64,000 nucleotides of DNA. It comes from Zygaena filipendulae. Lineage: Eukaryota > Arthropoda > Insecta > Lepidoptera > Zygaenidae. Location: contig OU015654.1 of the NCBI GenBank assembly GCA_907165275.2, forward strand, positions 1,877,501 through 1,941,500, written 5' to 3'. Below, piece by piece: positions 21,920 through 33,150 of this stretch (its first letter is position 1; every line of letters begins with the position of its first letter). A model generated the notes under the pieces. That model saw only the letters and a list, made by a program, of their open reading frames with translations. It did not search any database and was not told the DNA's origin. The position numbers and the translations under genes were made by a program.

Positions 21920-22503
21920 AAAAATAAGTGCCTATTTACCCATACCATAGATAATAAATAATGCCCATGCGGAAAAAGTACGTGACCTTGGCTCGATTTT
22001 TTTTTAATTCATATTGAATTAAAACTAAACACCACCAAGCTATTCCACGAGTGATTTAGCCGTTTTGTATGGGAGTGGGACTCCCACACATATCTGTATT
22101 TATTTTCGTTCGCCCATCGAGCGTAAACATGACCCGTGGATACCACCTGGGTAACATATATTCAAAGGAGTTGCTGCGTCCGCGCTAATAATTTCGTAAT
22201 AAAACTATTTTAAAGCAATAAATTTTTCGCTTCATTGTTTGCGTAACATTAATTTGTACGAATTGATAACATGCATCAGCAAAATAGACGATTCCGGATT
22301 AGAATTTAGAACGAAAAAAAAATTAACTCGTGTTTTTTAACATTTGAATTTGAACGTTTTGGTATTGAATAATATATTGCAAAATCTTTGCAGTCAGTAT
22401 AACTCAGAAGAATAACTAAAGCAGTATTAATTTATAAATCTAGGTATGAGCTGCTTTTTATTAGTAAAGAAAAGTATTTTGGTGATATTTTTAGAAAAAA
22501 GAA
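21920..22503. other. No gene seen
   Basis: AT-rich spacer. A short inverted motif GGGAGTGGGACTCCCAC lies at 22071-22087. Confidence 0.35.
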
Positions 22504-22504
22504 A

Positions 22505-22622
22505 GGAAGAAATTGCTTTTAAGCAATAAGGCCGCCCTTTGTTGCCTGTATTTCCCACCATGTATTTTTTTATATTTATGTTTTTGGCGACAATAAAGAA
22601 TATTTGATTTGATTTGATTTGA
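22505..22622 (+). mobile_element. Non-LTR retrotransposon 3' end with TTTGA tail
   Basis: TTGCTTTTAAGCAATAAGGC and CGCCCTTTGTTGCC are followed by GACAATAAAGAATATTTG and a TTTGA-repeat tail. The same 3' end recurs, interrupted, at 62485-62935. No coding sequence precedes it, so it is heavily 5'-truncated. Confidence 0.65.
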
Positions 22623-23039
22623 AAAAAATTATTTTTACCTAATTACTCTAACTTTGCTTGGTGTATAAGGTAGGTATTTGGAATTCGAATCAATTTATTA
22701 AACTTTTTATTATTATGAGAGTAAAACTTTCTGTTATAAATTATGTTGCTTTTTGTATTAAAATTTGACAACAAAGCTTTTCGTTTAAAATTTCTTTTTA
22801 ATAGGCTTAAATAATTTATGTCTTGACAGATTAATATGTGAAAGTGGTCTGTTAGACATTAAAAGCGAATGAAAACGTCACATATACAGCTCAATCGACG
22901 TTAGACAATGTGGCCCATTAGAGAATTATGGCTTATGCAAACTTTCGAATATAACTAATCCCTTATTCGGGTTCGTTGACATAACTATACAGGGTGTAAG
23001 ATTTATATCGTTACAAAAAATTTACGTATTATAAGAGTA

Positions 23040-23250
23040 CTAGCTGTCCCACGCGGTTTCACCCGCGATAATTTCCGAGTTCCCGCGGTAATTCGGGAAA
23101 TTACAATATATAACCAATGTTACTCAGGGATAGTGTAGCTTTCTAATGGTGAAAGAATTTTTGAAATCGATCCAGTAGTTTTTGAGTTAAATCGTAACAA
23201 ATAAACAATCAAAAAATCAAAACTTTCCTTTTTATAATATTAGTATACTT
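23040..23250 (-). mobile_element. Full-length Helitron-like element, GAGGAAAG subfamily
   Basis: The 3' end on the minus strand is CGCGGGTGAAACCGCGTGGG-ACAGCTAG. The core is CTACTGGATCGATTTCAAA. The 5' side is ACTAATATTATAAAAAGGAA. Confidence 0.8.
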
Positions 23251-23289
23251 AGATAACGCTGCAACCGTCATAATTCCAATTATACATAC

Positions 23290-23425
23290 ATGCTTATGTG
23301 AGTTTCTTGTTTGTTCGTTGCATTTACACGTTGTCAGGGGCAAAGAAAAATACATAGGATACTTTTGTTCTGGAGTTCTCGTGGGAGCTAACCGAAATAA
23401 GTGTGGACGAAACGTTTCATTCAGA
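23290..23425 (+). mobile_element. Helitron-like internal fragment
   Basis: TTGTTTGTTCGTT, ACACGTTGTCAGGGGCAAAG and GGATACTTTTGTTCTGGA are collinear with the family. Neither terminus survives. Confidence 0.5.
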
Positions 23426-23609
23426 CACCAGGAACACTTATTAACGGGGACGAAATATTGTAATCAAATTCAGTCATATCAATAAACCGTACCCATAACC
23501 CGTGCAGATTGGTTGAAGGATGAAGGTTTTTTGTAGTAGACACTCGCGGAAGGAGAAACAAAAACATAATATGTCACCTAATATATGTACATACATACAT
23601 ACCTACATA

Positions 23610-23975
23610 TAACTGAATCTCAGACACTGTTCTAACAATTTTCATGAAATTTTTTATGCAGCTCTCTAGGTCTAGCTAGGTTTCATTTTTAGAAAATATC
23701 GTTTTATCGGTGTTTTCAGGCAATGAAAAATGAGTGTTCGGCACTGCTTTACCGACACGGCAACCCTAAAGCTACTTAACAATAGATGGCGTTGATAAAC
23801 TGTAATGATAAAAATATATAGGTACATACTTAGCGGAAGTGATGTGCAGGAATGTGGCAACTTAAGCGTAACATCCGGTGTTTTTTATGTACAAATATAT
23901 ACAATTACTTAGTAAAAACTGTAAAATTTACAAAAAAAGAAAATGAACAAGGCTCGGTCATTCAGGTACTTTATA
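23610..23975 (+). repeat. Dispersed repeat, AGCTAGGTTTCATTTTTAG family, copy 2
   Basis: Longer version of the 11600 copy: AGCTAGGTTTCATTTTTAGA, CAATGAAAAATGAGTGTTCG, AACAATAGATGGCG, and the end GGCTCGGTCATTCAGGTA. A minus-strand frame across it is not coding-like. Confidence 0.55.
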
Positions 23976-24192
23976 TTAACAAAATAAAATAAATAAGAAT
24001 GTAACAGACTATATTCTCTTTTGCTATATATAGGTACGTGTAACATACGTAATATGCGTAACATATTTTTTTTTTATACACGAGTGTGTAATAAATCTCG
24101 CAAAGATATTTGATTCTGCGTGTGTAGGCGAGAGAGAAAATATTGAATGAATCACCCGATCTTTTATTAGATGACCGATTTAAATTGTTGCT

Positions 24193-24516
24193 CAGGGCCC
24201 TTATTCACTATGAACCATAACACGCCGCGTTAAGATAGGACGCCACAAAAATTGTCTTTCCCTCGTAATCAAAAAAGAAGTTTTACTCCAAAATTTTATC
24301 ACTAACAATAAAACATTTGTACATCGTTCAAAATTCAAAATTCAAAAGCTATTTATTACTTAGGATTGGTTACTATAAGTTAACTATAAGTTACCGTCTT
24401 ATGGCATACAGAATAATAATTTCTAATATTTTCATATCTAGAACGTTTAGGATTGCGTTTTTGGGACGCGCCTTACGGACAAGGAATGTTGTTGGTCATA
24501 GTGAATAAGGGCCCAG
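24193..24516. mobile_element. GGGCCC-ended MITE, copy 2 (most complete)
   Basis: Inverted ends: CAGGGCCCTTATTCACTATG on the left, and CTGGGCCCTTATTCACTATG as the reverse complement of the right end. The interior is symmetric around GCGTTAAGATAGGACGCC and GGGACGCGCCTTACGG, with AT-rich sequence between. No certain target duplication. Confidence 0.75.
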
Positions 24517-24596
24517 TACTGTTTTGGTGTCCGATGGCAAAAAATAAGCGTATAGGATATTTTCGCATTGCTAATTCTTCTACATATATAATTAAC

Positions 24597-24720
24597 TAAC
24601 TGTCCCGCGTGGTTTCACCCGCGATAATTTCGGAGTTCCCGTGGGAATTGGTCACATTATTATTATTTTTTTAATGGGGTGTATCAGGTTTTTGGTTAAT
24701 TCATTAACACGCTGTATGTA
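24597..24720 (-). repeat. Helitron 3' stub joined to a GGGGTGTATCAGG repeat
   Basis: The first 50 bp are a minus-oriented Helitron 3' end (CGCGGGTGAAACCACGCGGG). From about 24675 the sequence ATGGGGTGTATCAGGTTTTT and TTAATTCATTAACACG takes over. The latter block recurs at 51112-51160, so it is a separate dispersed repeat. Confidence 0.5.
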
Positions 24721-24745
24721 TAGATATTGATGTTGGGTAGGTATG

Positions 24746-24951
24746 TCAATACTAATATTATAAAGAGAAAATATTTGATTTTTTGTTCGTTTGTTTGTTA
24801 CGATTTAACTCAAAAACTACTGGATTGATTTCAAAAATTCTTTCACCATTAGAAAGCTACATTATCCCTGAGTAACATAGGCTATATTGTAATCCGGAAT
24901 TCGCGCGAGAACTACGAAATTATCGCAGGTAAAATTGCGCGGGACAGCCAG
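24746..24951 (+). mobile_element. Full-length Helitron-like element, GAGGAAAG subfamily
   Basis: It starts TCAATACTAATATTATAAAG, has core CTACTGGATTGATTTCAAAA, and ends CGCAGGTAAAATTGCGCGGG-ACAGCCAG. The terminal CTAG is mutated to CCAG. The foldback element begins 8 bp later. Confidence 0.75.
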
Positions 24952-24958
24952 TTTATAA

Positions 24959-25476
24959 TATACACACCGGCAGAATTAGCGGAACATAAAAAGGCAGAGT
25001 ATAGAAATAATTACGTATATATATTAAAACAAATTATTATCAGCCATGAAGTAATAAACTAATATACATCTTTTAACATCGACTTTAAGAAGTTTTTGGT
25101 TAAATTTTATTAAAAATTATCAAAATTAAAAAAAAATAAAAAAAATCTGTAGTTTGTGAGAACACAGACAATGTTGCAAATAAAAGTAAAATCACGAAGG
25201 GGAAACACACGTTATTAATCGTTCATTTATTTAGTGTTAAAATCACAGTAATCTTTAATTTGCAACATTATTTGTGTGCCCACAAATTAGAGAAAAAGTG
25301 TTTTTTTTATTATTATTTTAAATAAAATTTAATAATTTTATTACAAACTTTTAAAGTGTTAAAAGATGTATATTAATTTATTACTTCACGTCTAATTATT
25401 ATTTGTTTTAATATATATACGTAATTATTTCTATACTCTGCCTTTTTATGTTCCGCTAATTCTGCCGGTGTGTATA
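24959..25476. mobile_element. 518-bp foldback element
   Basis: Almost the whole element is one imperfect palindrome. It starts TATACACACCGGCAGAATTA and ends with the reverse complement. The arms continue through AGCGGAACATAAAAAGGCAG, TATATTAAAACAAATTATTA and AATGTTGCAAAT to a centre near 25215. It has no coding frame. TA flanks both ends, but the target duplication cannot be fixed. Confidence 0.8.
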
Positions 25477-25479
25477 TAA

Positions 25480-26120
25480 AGTTTAAATATGGAGTCGTGA
25501 CTCGTGACCTAGCGACCGATATTGCACGACGCGACGTCGTCACGCGTCGTCTTCGCGTTGTGTCAGTTCACGAGCGGCGTTTCCAACTCTTGCGCAACAA
25601 TGCGTAGTCGTTCACTCATTCATGTTTTCGCCAGTTATCGTCATATTTCCGGTAAATTCCGTAACTTCTGCCTATAGTTTACTAACACGAAGATTAATGG
25701 TTTCTGGTTTCATTTCCTTTATTAGCTTCAGAATACCCTAATTACAATACCTAGCCACATTACCGATTATAGAAATTATAAACAATCTAATATACTCAGG
25801 ATGAAAATTTTACACACAAGTACTGACATTATTATGATGTAGTAATTGTTTTTTTCTAAGGTAGATTGGTAATGTTGCGTATTATCATTTAACATAGAAG
25901 CATAGGAGCAAATAGTCTCAAGGTCGTATATCGGCAATGCTGAAAATAAAAACGGATAGTTGAATCGCAGATTTCGTTCGATGAATTATTGATGGTCATA
26001 GACAAACAAGACTATTAGAAATTCGGTAGCGTAGGCTGTACTTCCAATAATTTAAGTCGTGATGAACGCACCGCCTTTAATCCTCCAACCATTGGGTTTC
26101 AGTATTCTAAAGTGTAATTC
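25480..26120. other. CpG-rich patch and spacer
   Basis: 25500-25640 is CpG-rich, with ACGACGCGACGTCGTCACGC and a nearby GTTCACGAGCGGCG. It could be a promoter or an old element; no adjacent exon was identified. The remainder is AT-rich. Confidence 0.3.
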
Positions 26121-26126
26121 ACGTAA

Positions 26127-26882
26127 GGCAGCGTACACACCGGCCCAGCAAACGAATGAACGAAAATATTCAACGTTGACTACCGCACGCTCGTTGGCCT
26201 CAGAAGGTAGGCACACAGAGAGAAATCAATCAGACCGAAGAGATTTTGGTCGCCCTTCGTCGCCCGAAGGATATGTTGGCGACACAACATCAGTGACCAG
26301 CAGGCACAGTGACCGACCCCGCGCGGTGTCAATGATGTGCAAACTACAGGAGAGTATACTGACCAAATATGGTGCCCGAGTCCGACCGAACACCGGCAGC
26401 AGAAATACTGTCTTCGGTGGGGAACTTTTTGATCGCAAATTTTACCGAACAAGCCCATATTTTTAACCGACTTCCAAAAAGAAGGAGGTTATGCATTCGA
26501 TTGTATGTATGTTTTTTTTTCTCAGGGTACGTCCAAATAAACTTAGTCGCCAAGCAAATGATTGTTGGCATCTGGTTTCGGCTCGCATTCACAATTTGAC
26601 CATGGAAGTTAGCAAGGACAAGAAAAATGAAACAAAGAAGGTGAACAACCACATTTTTAAGAGTAGAAATGGCAGGAAATATTTTCTTTATAAGGCGTGA
26701 CGACCACAACAGACGTCTGGACGCTATGCTTTTTCGCTTCAACTGAGTGTTCGTTCGATTCCTACGATTTCCGCTACGCTTCGGATCGCCGGCATACCCC
26801 AAAGAACGATCGTTGTCGTTGGCGAAGACGGGACAAACGCAACCCATTCGTTGGCGTTCGTTGGGCCGGTGTATACGCAGCT
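26127..26882. mobile_element. Terminal-inverted-repeat element, about 755 bp
   Basis: The left end is GGCAGCGTACACACCGGCCC, and the right end inverted is AGCTGCGTATACACCGGCCC. Both are followed by ACGAATG-like sequence. Right of the element stands TTAA, left GTAA, so a piggyBac-type TTAA target is possible but not shown. From 26464 an internal insertion begins with TTTTAACCGACTTCCAAAA, a motif repeated at 61367. Open frames across the element look like chance frames. Confidence 0.55.
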
Positions 26883-26884
26883 TA

Positions 26885-27470
26885 AGATGTAATCCAGCGT
26901 TCAGTGGACTTCACGTGCGAATAAATTGATACACATATACTTAATAGTAAATAATATATCAATGACTAAATAACATTTTTTGGCCGATGCTGTGCTCGTC
27001 TTAACAGTTGTTGCTTTCGTTCATCGCGTACAAATCGTAATATAATCCGAAATTTTAGTATTTTGTGTGTAGTGTGTACTAGATATATTATGGTTTAACT
27101 TCAACGCAACCTTGGGACATGTAATTTTGGTCAAACATTAACGTACATCCATATTGTCTGTGTTTTTAGAGGTTTTTGTTGTTTTACTTGAGGGTCTCGC
27201 CTTATATTGCTGAAATTAATTTGAATTTTTTTTGTAATACAGTTTAGCTGTATTTAATTTATGTATTCAAAAAAGGTTAAGTTAATCTATTAGGATCTAT
27301 TCAAATATAATGTCTATCTTATTTTGTATTTAAAATTTACAGCAATACAGTTCAAAATCCACTGCATTTAAATAAAACTGTGGCTGGACCATTTGGCTCA
27401 TTTTGATCTTGCAATATTTGTAGAACTACAGGGAAGGTTCAAAGGGTGAGAAATATATTAAACTAGTTGT
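26885..27470. other. No gene seen
   Basis: AT-rich spacer without recognised repeat ends or coding sequence. Confidence 0.4.
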
Positions 27471-27472
27471 GC

Positions 27473-27679
27473 CCCGTGGTTTCACCCGCGTTAATTTCAG
27501 AGTTCCCGCGGGAATTCCAAAATAAAAAGTACCCTATGTGTTTTAATCTGATGTATAAGCTATATTATTGTAAAATTTCATTTAAATCCATCCAGTAGTT
27601 TTTGCGTGAAAGAGTAACATACATCCATCTATCCATCCATACATTCTTACAAACTTTCGCGTTTATAATATTAGTAGGA
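27473..27679 (-). mobile_element. Full-length Helitron-like element with CCAT microsatellite
   Basis: 5' TCCTACTAATATTATAAACG, 3' CGCGGGTGAAACCACGGGGC-ACAACTAG. It carries GGATGGATAGATGG and a GCTTATACATCAGATTAAAA core, the same subtype as 8951 and 31476. Confidence 0.85.
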
Positions 27680-27683
27680 TAAG

Positions 27684-27871
27684 TAGCTGTGCCACGCGGT
27701 TTCACCCGCGGTAATTTCGAAGTTCCCGTGGGAATTTCGGGATAAAAAGTACCCTATGTCCTTCTCTGTCCCTGACAACGTGCATGCCAAATTTCATCCA
27801 AATCCGTTCAGCCGTTTTTGCGTGATTGAGTAACAAACATCCATACTTTCACATTTATAATATTAGTAGGA
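27684..27871 (-). mobile_element. Full-length Helitron-like element, tandem with preceding
   Basis: Only 4 bp separate it from the previous copy. 5' TCCTACTAATATTATAAATG, 3' CCGCGGGTGAAACCGCGTGG-CACAGCTA. It belongs to the other common subtype (AACGGCTGAACGGATTTGG), so the pair is not a simple duplication. Confidence 0.85.
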
Positions 27872-27894
27872 TTAGTAGGATAATAAGTCAGGAA

Positions 27895-27950
27895 TATACT
27901 TAAAACGAAATTCAGAAATTCACGCCGGTGAAACCGCGGGACACAGCTAG
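27895..27950 (+). mobile_element. Helitron-like 3' fragment
   Basis: Only the last 55 bp: ATTCAGAAATTCACGCCGG and TGAAACCGCGGGACACAGC-TAG. Opposite orientation to the two preceding copies. Confidence 0.6.
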
Positions 27951-28090
27951 TACAGTATATATTATGTATGATGGTGATATCAGATGTTAGAAGGCGGTTT
28001 AAATAGCCTCCACATATGGCCACCACATGAAAATGGCACTCTAATCTTATGGTAACTTTAAATAGTTAAGCTTTTAAATCTATACGTCTA

Positions 28091-28272
28091 CTAGCTGTCC
28101 CCCGCGGTTTCACCCGCAGTAATTTCAGAGTTCCCGTGAGAATATCGGGATTAAAAGTACCCCATGTCACTCAGGACTACGGTAGCTTAAGAATTTTCAA
28201 AATCAGTTCAGTAGATCCAGAGATTACCCCCTACAACGTCATAAACTCACAAACTTTAGCTCTTTAGTACAG
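28091..28272 (-). mobile_element. Helitron-like element, TCTCTGGATCTACTGAAC subfamily
   Basis: The 3' end is CTGCGGGTGAAACCGCGGGG-GACAGCTAG. The core TCTGGATCTACTGAACTGAT matches the tandem-bearing copy at 32234. The 5' side is eroded. Confidence 0.75.
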
Positions 28273-28274
28273 AT

Positions 28275-29338
28275 TACAACTCTCCTTTTAGATGATACTG
28301 TTAAATATAATTGTAATTAGATATAGAAGAGCGGGGTCTCCTAAAAAAGGTATTGTTACACTTAAAAGGAGACCCCAGTCATGTTCTAGTTTACTTTAAA
28401 TTATTACCTATTGAATAAACTTAGTTTGAAGATTTTCTGTAGTATAGCTTGGCTCTATTATTTCGCCATTTTGTAAAAGGTCTACAAAATATTAACTAAC
28501 ATCTACGAGTATAGTATGGCGTATAGTTACGACCGTTCGATTGGCTAATGTGGAAATTCTCGAAGTATTTGTGTCAAATGAAATTGAAGAGGGCCCGGAA
28601 TGCGTCCTTGAGACATTCTTAAAAAAATTACGCATGGAAGTCACGCATTACCAATTTGTTAATATAATCTAAAATTTTTAAAAGCTAAATATTAATAGAA
28701 AAAACGCTATGTATAAAAATCCTATAAGTATTATTCTCTATATGTATCTGAAATTAAGTCGTACTAAGATGTCGCACTTGGTTAACTCTAGTCTAGTCTT
28801 TAGTCTAGCCACTAGTCTACGTGAAAAATTAAATAATGGTCAATATTATGAATTTTATGTCAAATTGCGAATTAGTTTACACTAGAGATTTTAAAACTAA
28901 GACAATATTCTTTTAAAGGCACAGTTTATGTTATTCTTGAAGTACTTATTATATTTATTATAACTTTGTCTATATTGTAGGCGTAGCTAATGTCCATATC
29001 ATGTCATAAAAGAGATCGCCATATACGTTGTGTTATGTCCGACTCATTAGTAAAAGCCATGGGTCTGATGTCACATCGTTTTAGATTTATCACTGACCAT
29101 ATTTTTTATATAAGAGTTTTATCATTTAAGGTGTGTATACAGGAGTAAAACTAACTGCTATAAAAAATTATTATGCATTCGGAGATAGTAATTAAAGATT
29201 AAAAAGAAATTTGTAGTAGAATTTGTAAAATAGGACAAATCCTACTTTTGATGAAAATGCTGCAGCAGACTTGTTGTCAAAAAGTTATAGAAGTGCGAAA
29301 AATCAATGCTTATGATGGTTTTTAATTAAACTTACGTT
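28275..29338. other. No gene seen
   Basis: AT-rich spacer. A 17-bp inverted pair with AGGAGACCCC and GGGGTCTCCT lies at 28334-28374 and could form a small hairpin. Confidence 0.4.
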
Positions 29339-29339
29339 G

Positions 29340-29664
29340 TAGTACTTGACAAAAAAATTTTTTTTAGTCCGTCGTGTAGATTAGTAAAAAATATTGGACA
29401 CGTATTTTTTCTTTTTTTACGTACTCAAAAAATAACAGAGATACATTGAGTTGAAATTTCGCGTGACGTCACAATTCGGTGCGGTTTGTATGGCGCTTAT
29501 AATGAATATTGACGTCACGAGCCCCCCACCCTAAACTTTAATGCGCTTTATCTATGTTCATTTTCATTAAATTAAAAAAGCAAAAAATACGTGTCTATTA
29601 TTTTTTTATTTTCTAACTGACGGACTAATTAGAATTTCGATATTCATACCTTGGAGAATACCCA
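29340..29664 (-). mobile_element. TGACGTCA MITE family, copy b
   Basis: About 325 bp. It carries TTAGTCCGTCGTGTAGATTA, GCGTGACGTCACAATTC, ATTGACGTCACGAGCC, TTTAATGCGCTTTATC, CTAACTGACGGACTAA, and the outer end ACCTTGGAGAATACCC. It is collinear with and very similar to the inverted copy at 43269, including the outer flank. Confidence 0.85.
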
Positions 29665-29937
29665 GTATCTTGGAAGATAATGTTTTAATTGCGGGTGGCA
29701 CTAATTTCAGTACAGTAAGCCTATTAAGTGTCCTAAGGAGTAAACAAACACGAATATTTATTTCCGCTATTTACTAATTTTAAATAAATAAAATTTTAAG
29801 AATAAATTACAACGGACTTCAAAACACACAAAAATGCACTACACTAAAAATTTAAAAGTAACCTATGTATGTGCACCTACTGATCGTTTTGAAGTCGGTG
29901 CCAAGCCATTAAATAAGGTGATTGGGTAAATAGACTT

Positions 29938-30178
29938 ACCACCGCACTCAGAGTCGACTTTAATGATTACTTAGTTAAGTATAGATTTTTAAAACAAAAC
30001 TGCCGCAATCAGACAAGTTAAATTAATTAATGTTAATTGGCATTTAACTAATTAAGTTACATCTCATTAAATGCCAATTTACATTAATTTACTGAATATC
30101 TATGATTGCGGCAATTTTGTTTTAAAAATCCATAGTTAACTAAGTAATCATTAAAGTCGACTCTGAGTGCGGCCGTTA
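29938..30178. mobile_element. CCGCACTCAGAG palindromic MITE, copy 2 (complete)
   Basis: A 241-bp near-perfect palindrome. The left arm is CCGCACTCAGAGTCGACTTT, TAATGATTACTTAGTTAAGT and AAACTGCCGCAATCAGA; the right arm repeats it inverted. The centre is a second small palindrome, GGCATTTAACTAATTAAG. No coding frame. Confidence 0.85.
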
Positions 30179-30179
30179 G

Positions 30180-31085
30180 TCCACTCCCACCACACTCGCG
30201 ATTTTTTTGTTAAAATTTTATTTATTTTTATCTACCCAAATCGCTATGCTGTGCCAGTAATATTTGAAGAGCTCCCTCGATTTCTCCAAGATTCCATTAT
30301 TAGATCCTGACTTCATGACAATGGGAACACCTCGGGCGTATACCCTTAAAAAAAAAAGTTTTTTTTTTTTTTAATCCAGCCAGTCAGCGTAACAAACATA
30401 CAAAAAAAAAACACAAAAACAACATACAGTCGAATTGAGAATCCAATCCTTTTTTGGAAGTCATTTAAAAATACACAAAAATAGATTTATTTTAATCGAG
30501 CTACGAAGATGGCTTTGATTCCTGAATAGTTTGTAATCTTTTGCTTCTATCAATTTTGCGTGTATGAAAATACTTATCGGTCACTGTACACCTTCAATCG
30601 AAATAGCAGTCAGTAGTGTCTGAACCTGACTGTTAATATCCGGACTGTCGTTTTACCTATCTATAGCTGATATGATAACAGAGTTGCGTTATACTGCTGC
30701 TTACAACTGCCTACTAAGTATACATGATATTATTGATTAGAATTTAGATCTTTCTCTAAAAGGAGAAAATTCTTTTCATATCCTAACTAAATATAGGCTA
30801 AATATATAAAAAGTCCGAAAACAGCTTTGTCAGTTTTGGTAATTTTGTTTTTGATCAACAAATGTGAAATTATCTGTTTTTAAAATATCATAAATTAATT
30901 TTAAGTTTATCATAGTATTGATAGAAGATTTATAGTATATTATTATTTAATCGGATTGTTTTATATGACTATGAATAATTTATTAATGAGTGAAAGAAAA
31001 TTCCTTGTTGCAAACCGGAAATTACAAACAAATACAGCGCAATTAATATATAACAATTAGTAATGGTATTGGCAAACTATATCAA
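30180..31085. other. No gene seen
   Basis: AT-rich spacer with several A or T runs (30349-30372). Part of the AACCGACTTCC repeat family may be present near 30440-30470 (TTTTTTGGAAGTC). Confidence 0.35.
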
Positions 31086-31086
31086 A

Positions 31087-31370
31087 TCTAGACATATAAA
31101 TAAAATTGAAGTGTCTGTTTGCAGCTTTTCACTAAATGCATACGAAATTACATACGGTACTTACATCAAAAAAACAATTATTAAAATTTTTCTCTATCAG
31201 TCTGTCTGTCTGTTTGTTCCGGGTAATATCTGAAACGGCTGGACCGATTTTAACGGGACTTTAACTGGCAGATAGCTGATGTTATACAGTGTAACTTAGG
31301 CTACTTTTTATCCCGGAATTCCCGCAGGATCTCTGAAATTAACGCGGGTGAAACCGCGGGGGACAGCTAG
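31087..31370 (+). mobile_element. Helitron-like element, long GGCTGGACCGATTT subfamily
   Basis: It starts TCTAGACATATAAATAAAA. It has GAAGTGTCTGTTTGCAG, a CTGT microsatellite, and GAAACGGCTGGACCGATTTT. The end is CGCGGGTGAAACCGCGGGGG-ACAGCTAG. The best-preserved of the three long copies (13585, 42776). Confidence 0.85.
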
Positions 31371-31475
31371 TAAATATAAATATTATAGTATTGGTAATCG
31401 CTAAAAAACGACTTCTTTTCCACCTAGCCAAATAGAAAAGAAAAAAGCAGAAACTATTAAGCTATTTAGGATATA

Positions 31476-31702
31476 CTAATTGTGCCCCGCGGTTTCACCC
31501 GCGTTAATTTCAGAGTTCCCGCGGGAATTCCGGGATAAAAAGTACTCTATGTGTTAATCTGATGTATAAGCTATATTTTTGTGAAGTTTCATTGAAATCC
31601 ATGCATCCAGTAGTTTTTGTGTGAAAGAGTAACAAACATCCATCTATCCATCCATCCATCCATACATTCTTACAAACTTTCGCGTTTATAATATTAGTAG
31701 GA
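31476..31702 (-). mobile_element. Full-length Helitron-like element with CCAT microsatellite
   Basis: 5' TCCTACTAATATTATAAACG, 3' CGCGGGTGAAACCGCGGGGC-ACAATTAG (terminal CTAG mutated to TTAG). The ATGG run (about 31640-31663) is longer than in the copy at 27473. Confidence 0.8.
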
Positions 31703-32099
31703 TATGTACCTACTAGATAATAATATCATTATGGTCTCTACACTAATAAAAATCGTACTTGATTGATGCTTCATTATTATACGTTTCAGCTTCATAATAA
31801 CTGACGTTACAACTTACAATACTGCTCGACTTGGAGACTTAAGACATAAAACATGTTGGTAGATTTAATGTAGGTCTTAGACAAAATTGCTAATAATAAT
31901 GTTGTACTGGCTGCCTGACTAATGTCAGTAAACCTCGATAAGTGTAGAGTAATTAACTTGTGCGCGGTCACGTAGAGGTAGAGGTGTGTCGCCCCACGAG
32001 TCTCGGCTATTGAATCATCCCCGACACTTAGCCAGTTTGTCTATGATATTAAATATCTATTATCTAGGAAAAATGAGCCAAGTGAGCTCTCTGTACTTA

Positions 32100-32196
32100 C
32101 TACCTGAAGGTTGACTGGCAGAGAATGCCACTGTGGCATTAAGTCCGCCTTTTGTACCATGATGTGCATAAAGTTTAAATAAATAAATAAATAAAA
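32100..32196 (+). mobile_element. Non-LTR retrotransposon 3' end with AAAT tail
   Basis: GGTTGACTGGCAGAGAATGC, GGCATTAAGTCCGCCTTTTG and ATAAAGTTTAAATAAATAAA are typical of a common lepidopteran LINE 3' end. Only the last 100 bp remain. Confidence 0.65.
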
Positions 32197-32233
32197 ATAA
32201 CTTTTGTATACATTAAATCCATCTTATACAGTA

Positions 32234-32613
32234 CTAGCTGACCCCCGCGGTTTCACCCGCGGTTATTTCGGAGTTCCCGCGGAAATTCCGGGATAAAAAG
32301 TACCCTATGTCACTCAGGATCACTTTAGCTTCCTATAAGTAAAAGAATTTTCAAAATCGGTTCAGTAGATCCAGAGATAGCTGTTCCCCCGTGGCTTTAC
32401 CCGCGGAAAGTTCGTCTTTCCCGCAGGAAATCCGGAATAAAAAGTACCCTATGGCACTCAGGATCACTGCAGTTTCCTATAAGTGAAATAATTTTCAAAA
32501 TCGGTTCAGTAAATCCAGAGATAGCTGTTGCCCCGTGGTTTTACCCGCGGAAAGTTCGGGGTCCCCGCAGGAATTCCGGAATAAAAAGTATCTCTTTATA
32601 ATATTAGTATAGA
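32234..32613 (-). mobile_element. Helitron-like element with about 2.5 tandem internal units
   Basis: Both outer ends are present: 5' TCTATACTAATATTATAAAG at 32613 and 3' CGGGTGAAACCGCGGGGGTC-AGCTAG at 32234. Between them a segment of about 145 bp is repeated. Starts like AGCTG...CCCCG...GG occur near 32237, 32378 and 32522. Each full unit ends TCAGTARATCCAGAGAT. Confidence 0.8.
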
Positions 32614-33091
32614 TGTACGTATGTTCTTAATTCATTCCGGTCATAGGTACCGGTAGTCCTCAAACAAAGTATTAATTATTTTGGGCGGCTTAATGAAATG
32701 AAATCAAATACACTATATTGCAACCACATATAGAGATACACATAATATACAGAAACACAGAACATGTAAACTCGTACAATTTGGCGACCTATATTGCTAA
32801 AAGCAATTCTATCCTATAATGCTAAAAGCATAGAGCAGAGCGAGAGAAGGAAAAGAAAGGTTTTGGTAGGTAGATTATAGATAGTAATTTAAGATTTTTG
32901 AAAATAATTTCGCACAGAACAATCCCGCATACTTAGTTTATTTTGTGTTGTTAACTTGCTCTCTCTCTATAGTTTCCAAACTCGCTCTTTGCTTTTTAAC
33001 CTATGACCTTTGTCTCTCCCGTATAACACATAATTATGAAATTAATGGATCACTTCACTTCCCAACCGCTTGGTATCTTCAAATAGTCCGC

Positions 33092-33150
33092 GAGAGAAAA
33101 CGAGTATTCGAGAAAAGAGAAAACGAGTATTCGAGAAAACGAGTATTTCA
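33092..33150. repeat. Short tandem repeat of a 16-bp unit
   Basis: GAGAAAACGAGTATTC occurs three times, starting at about 33093, 33117 and 33133, with an extra GAGAAAA between the first two. Confidence 0.75.

Noticed and set aside
26059..26466. A 135-codon plus-strand open frame
   Set aside because: It runs across the left end of a terminal-inverted-repeat element, and similar-length frames exist on the opposite strand. No domain.
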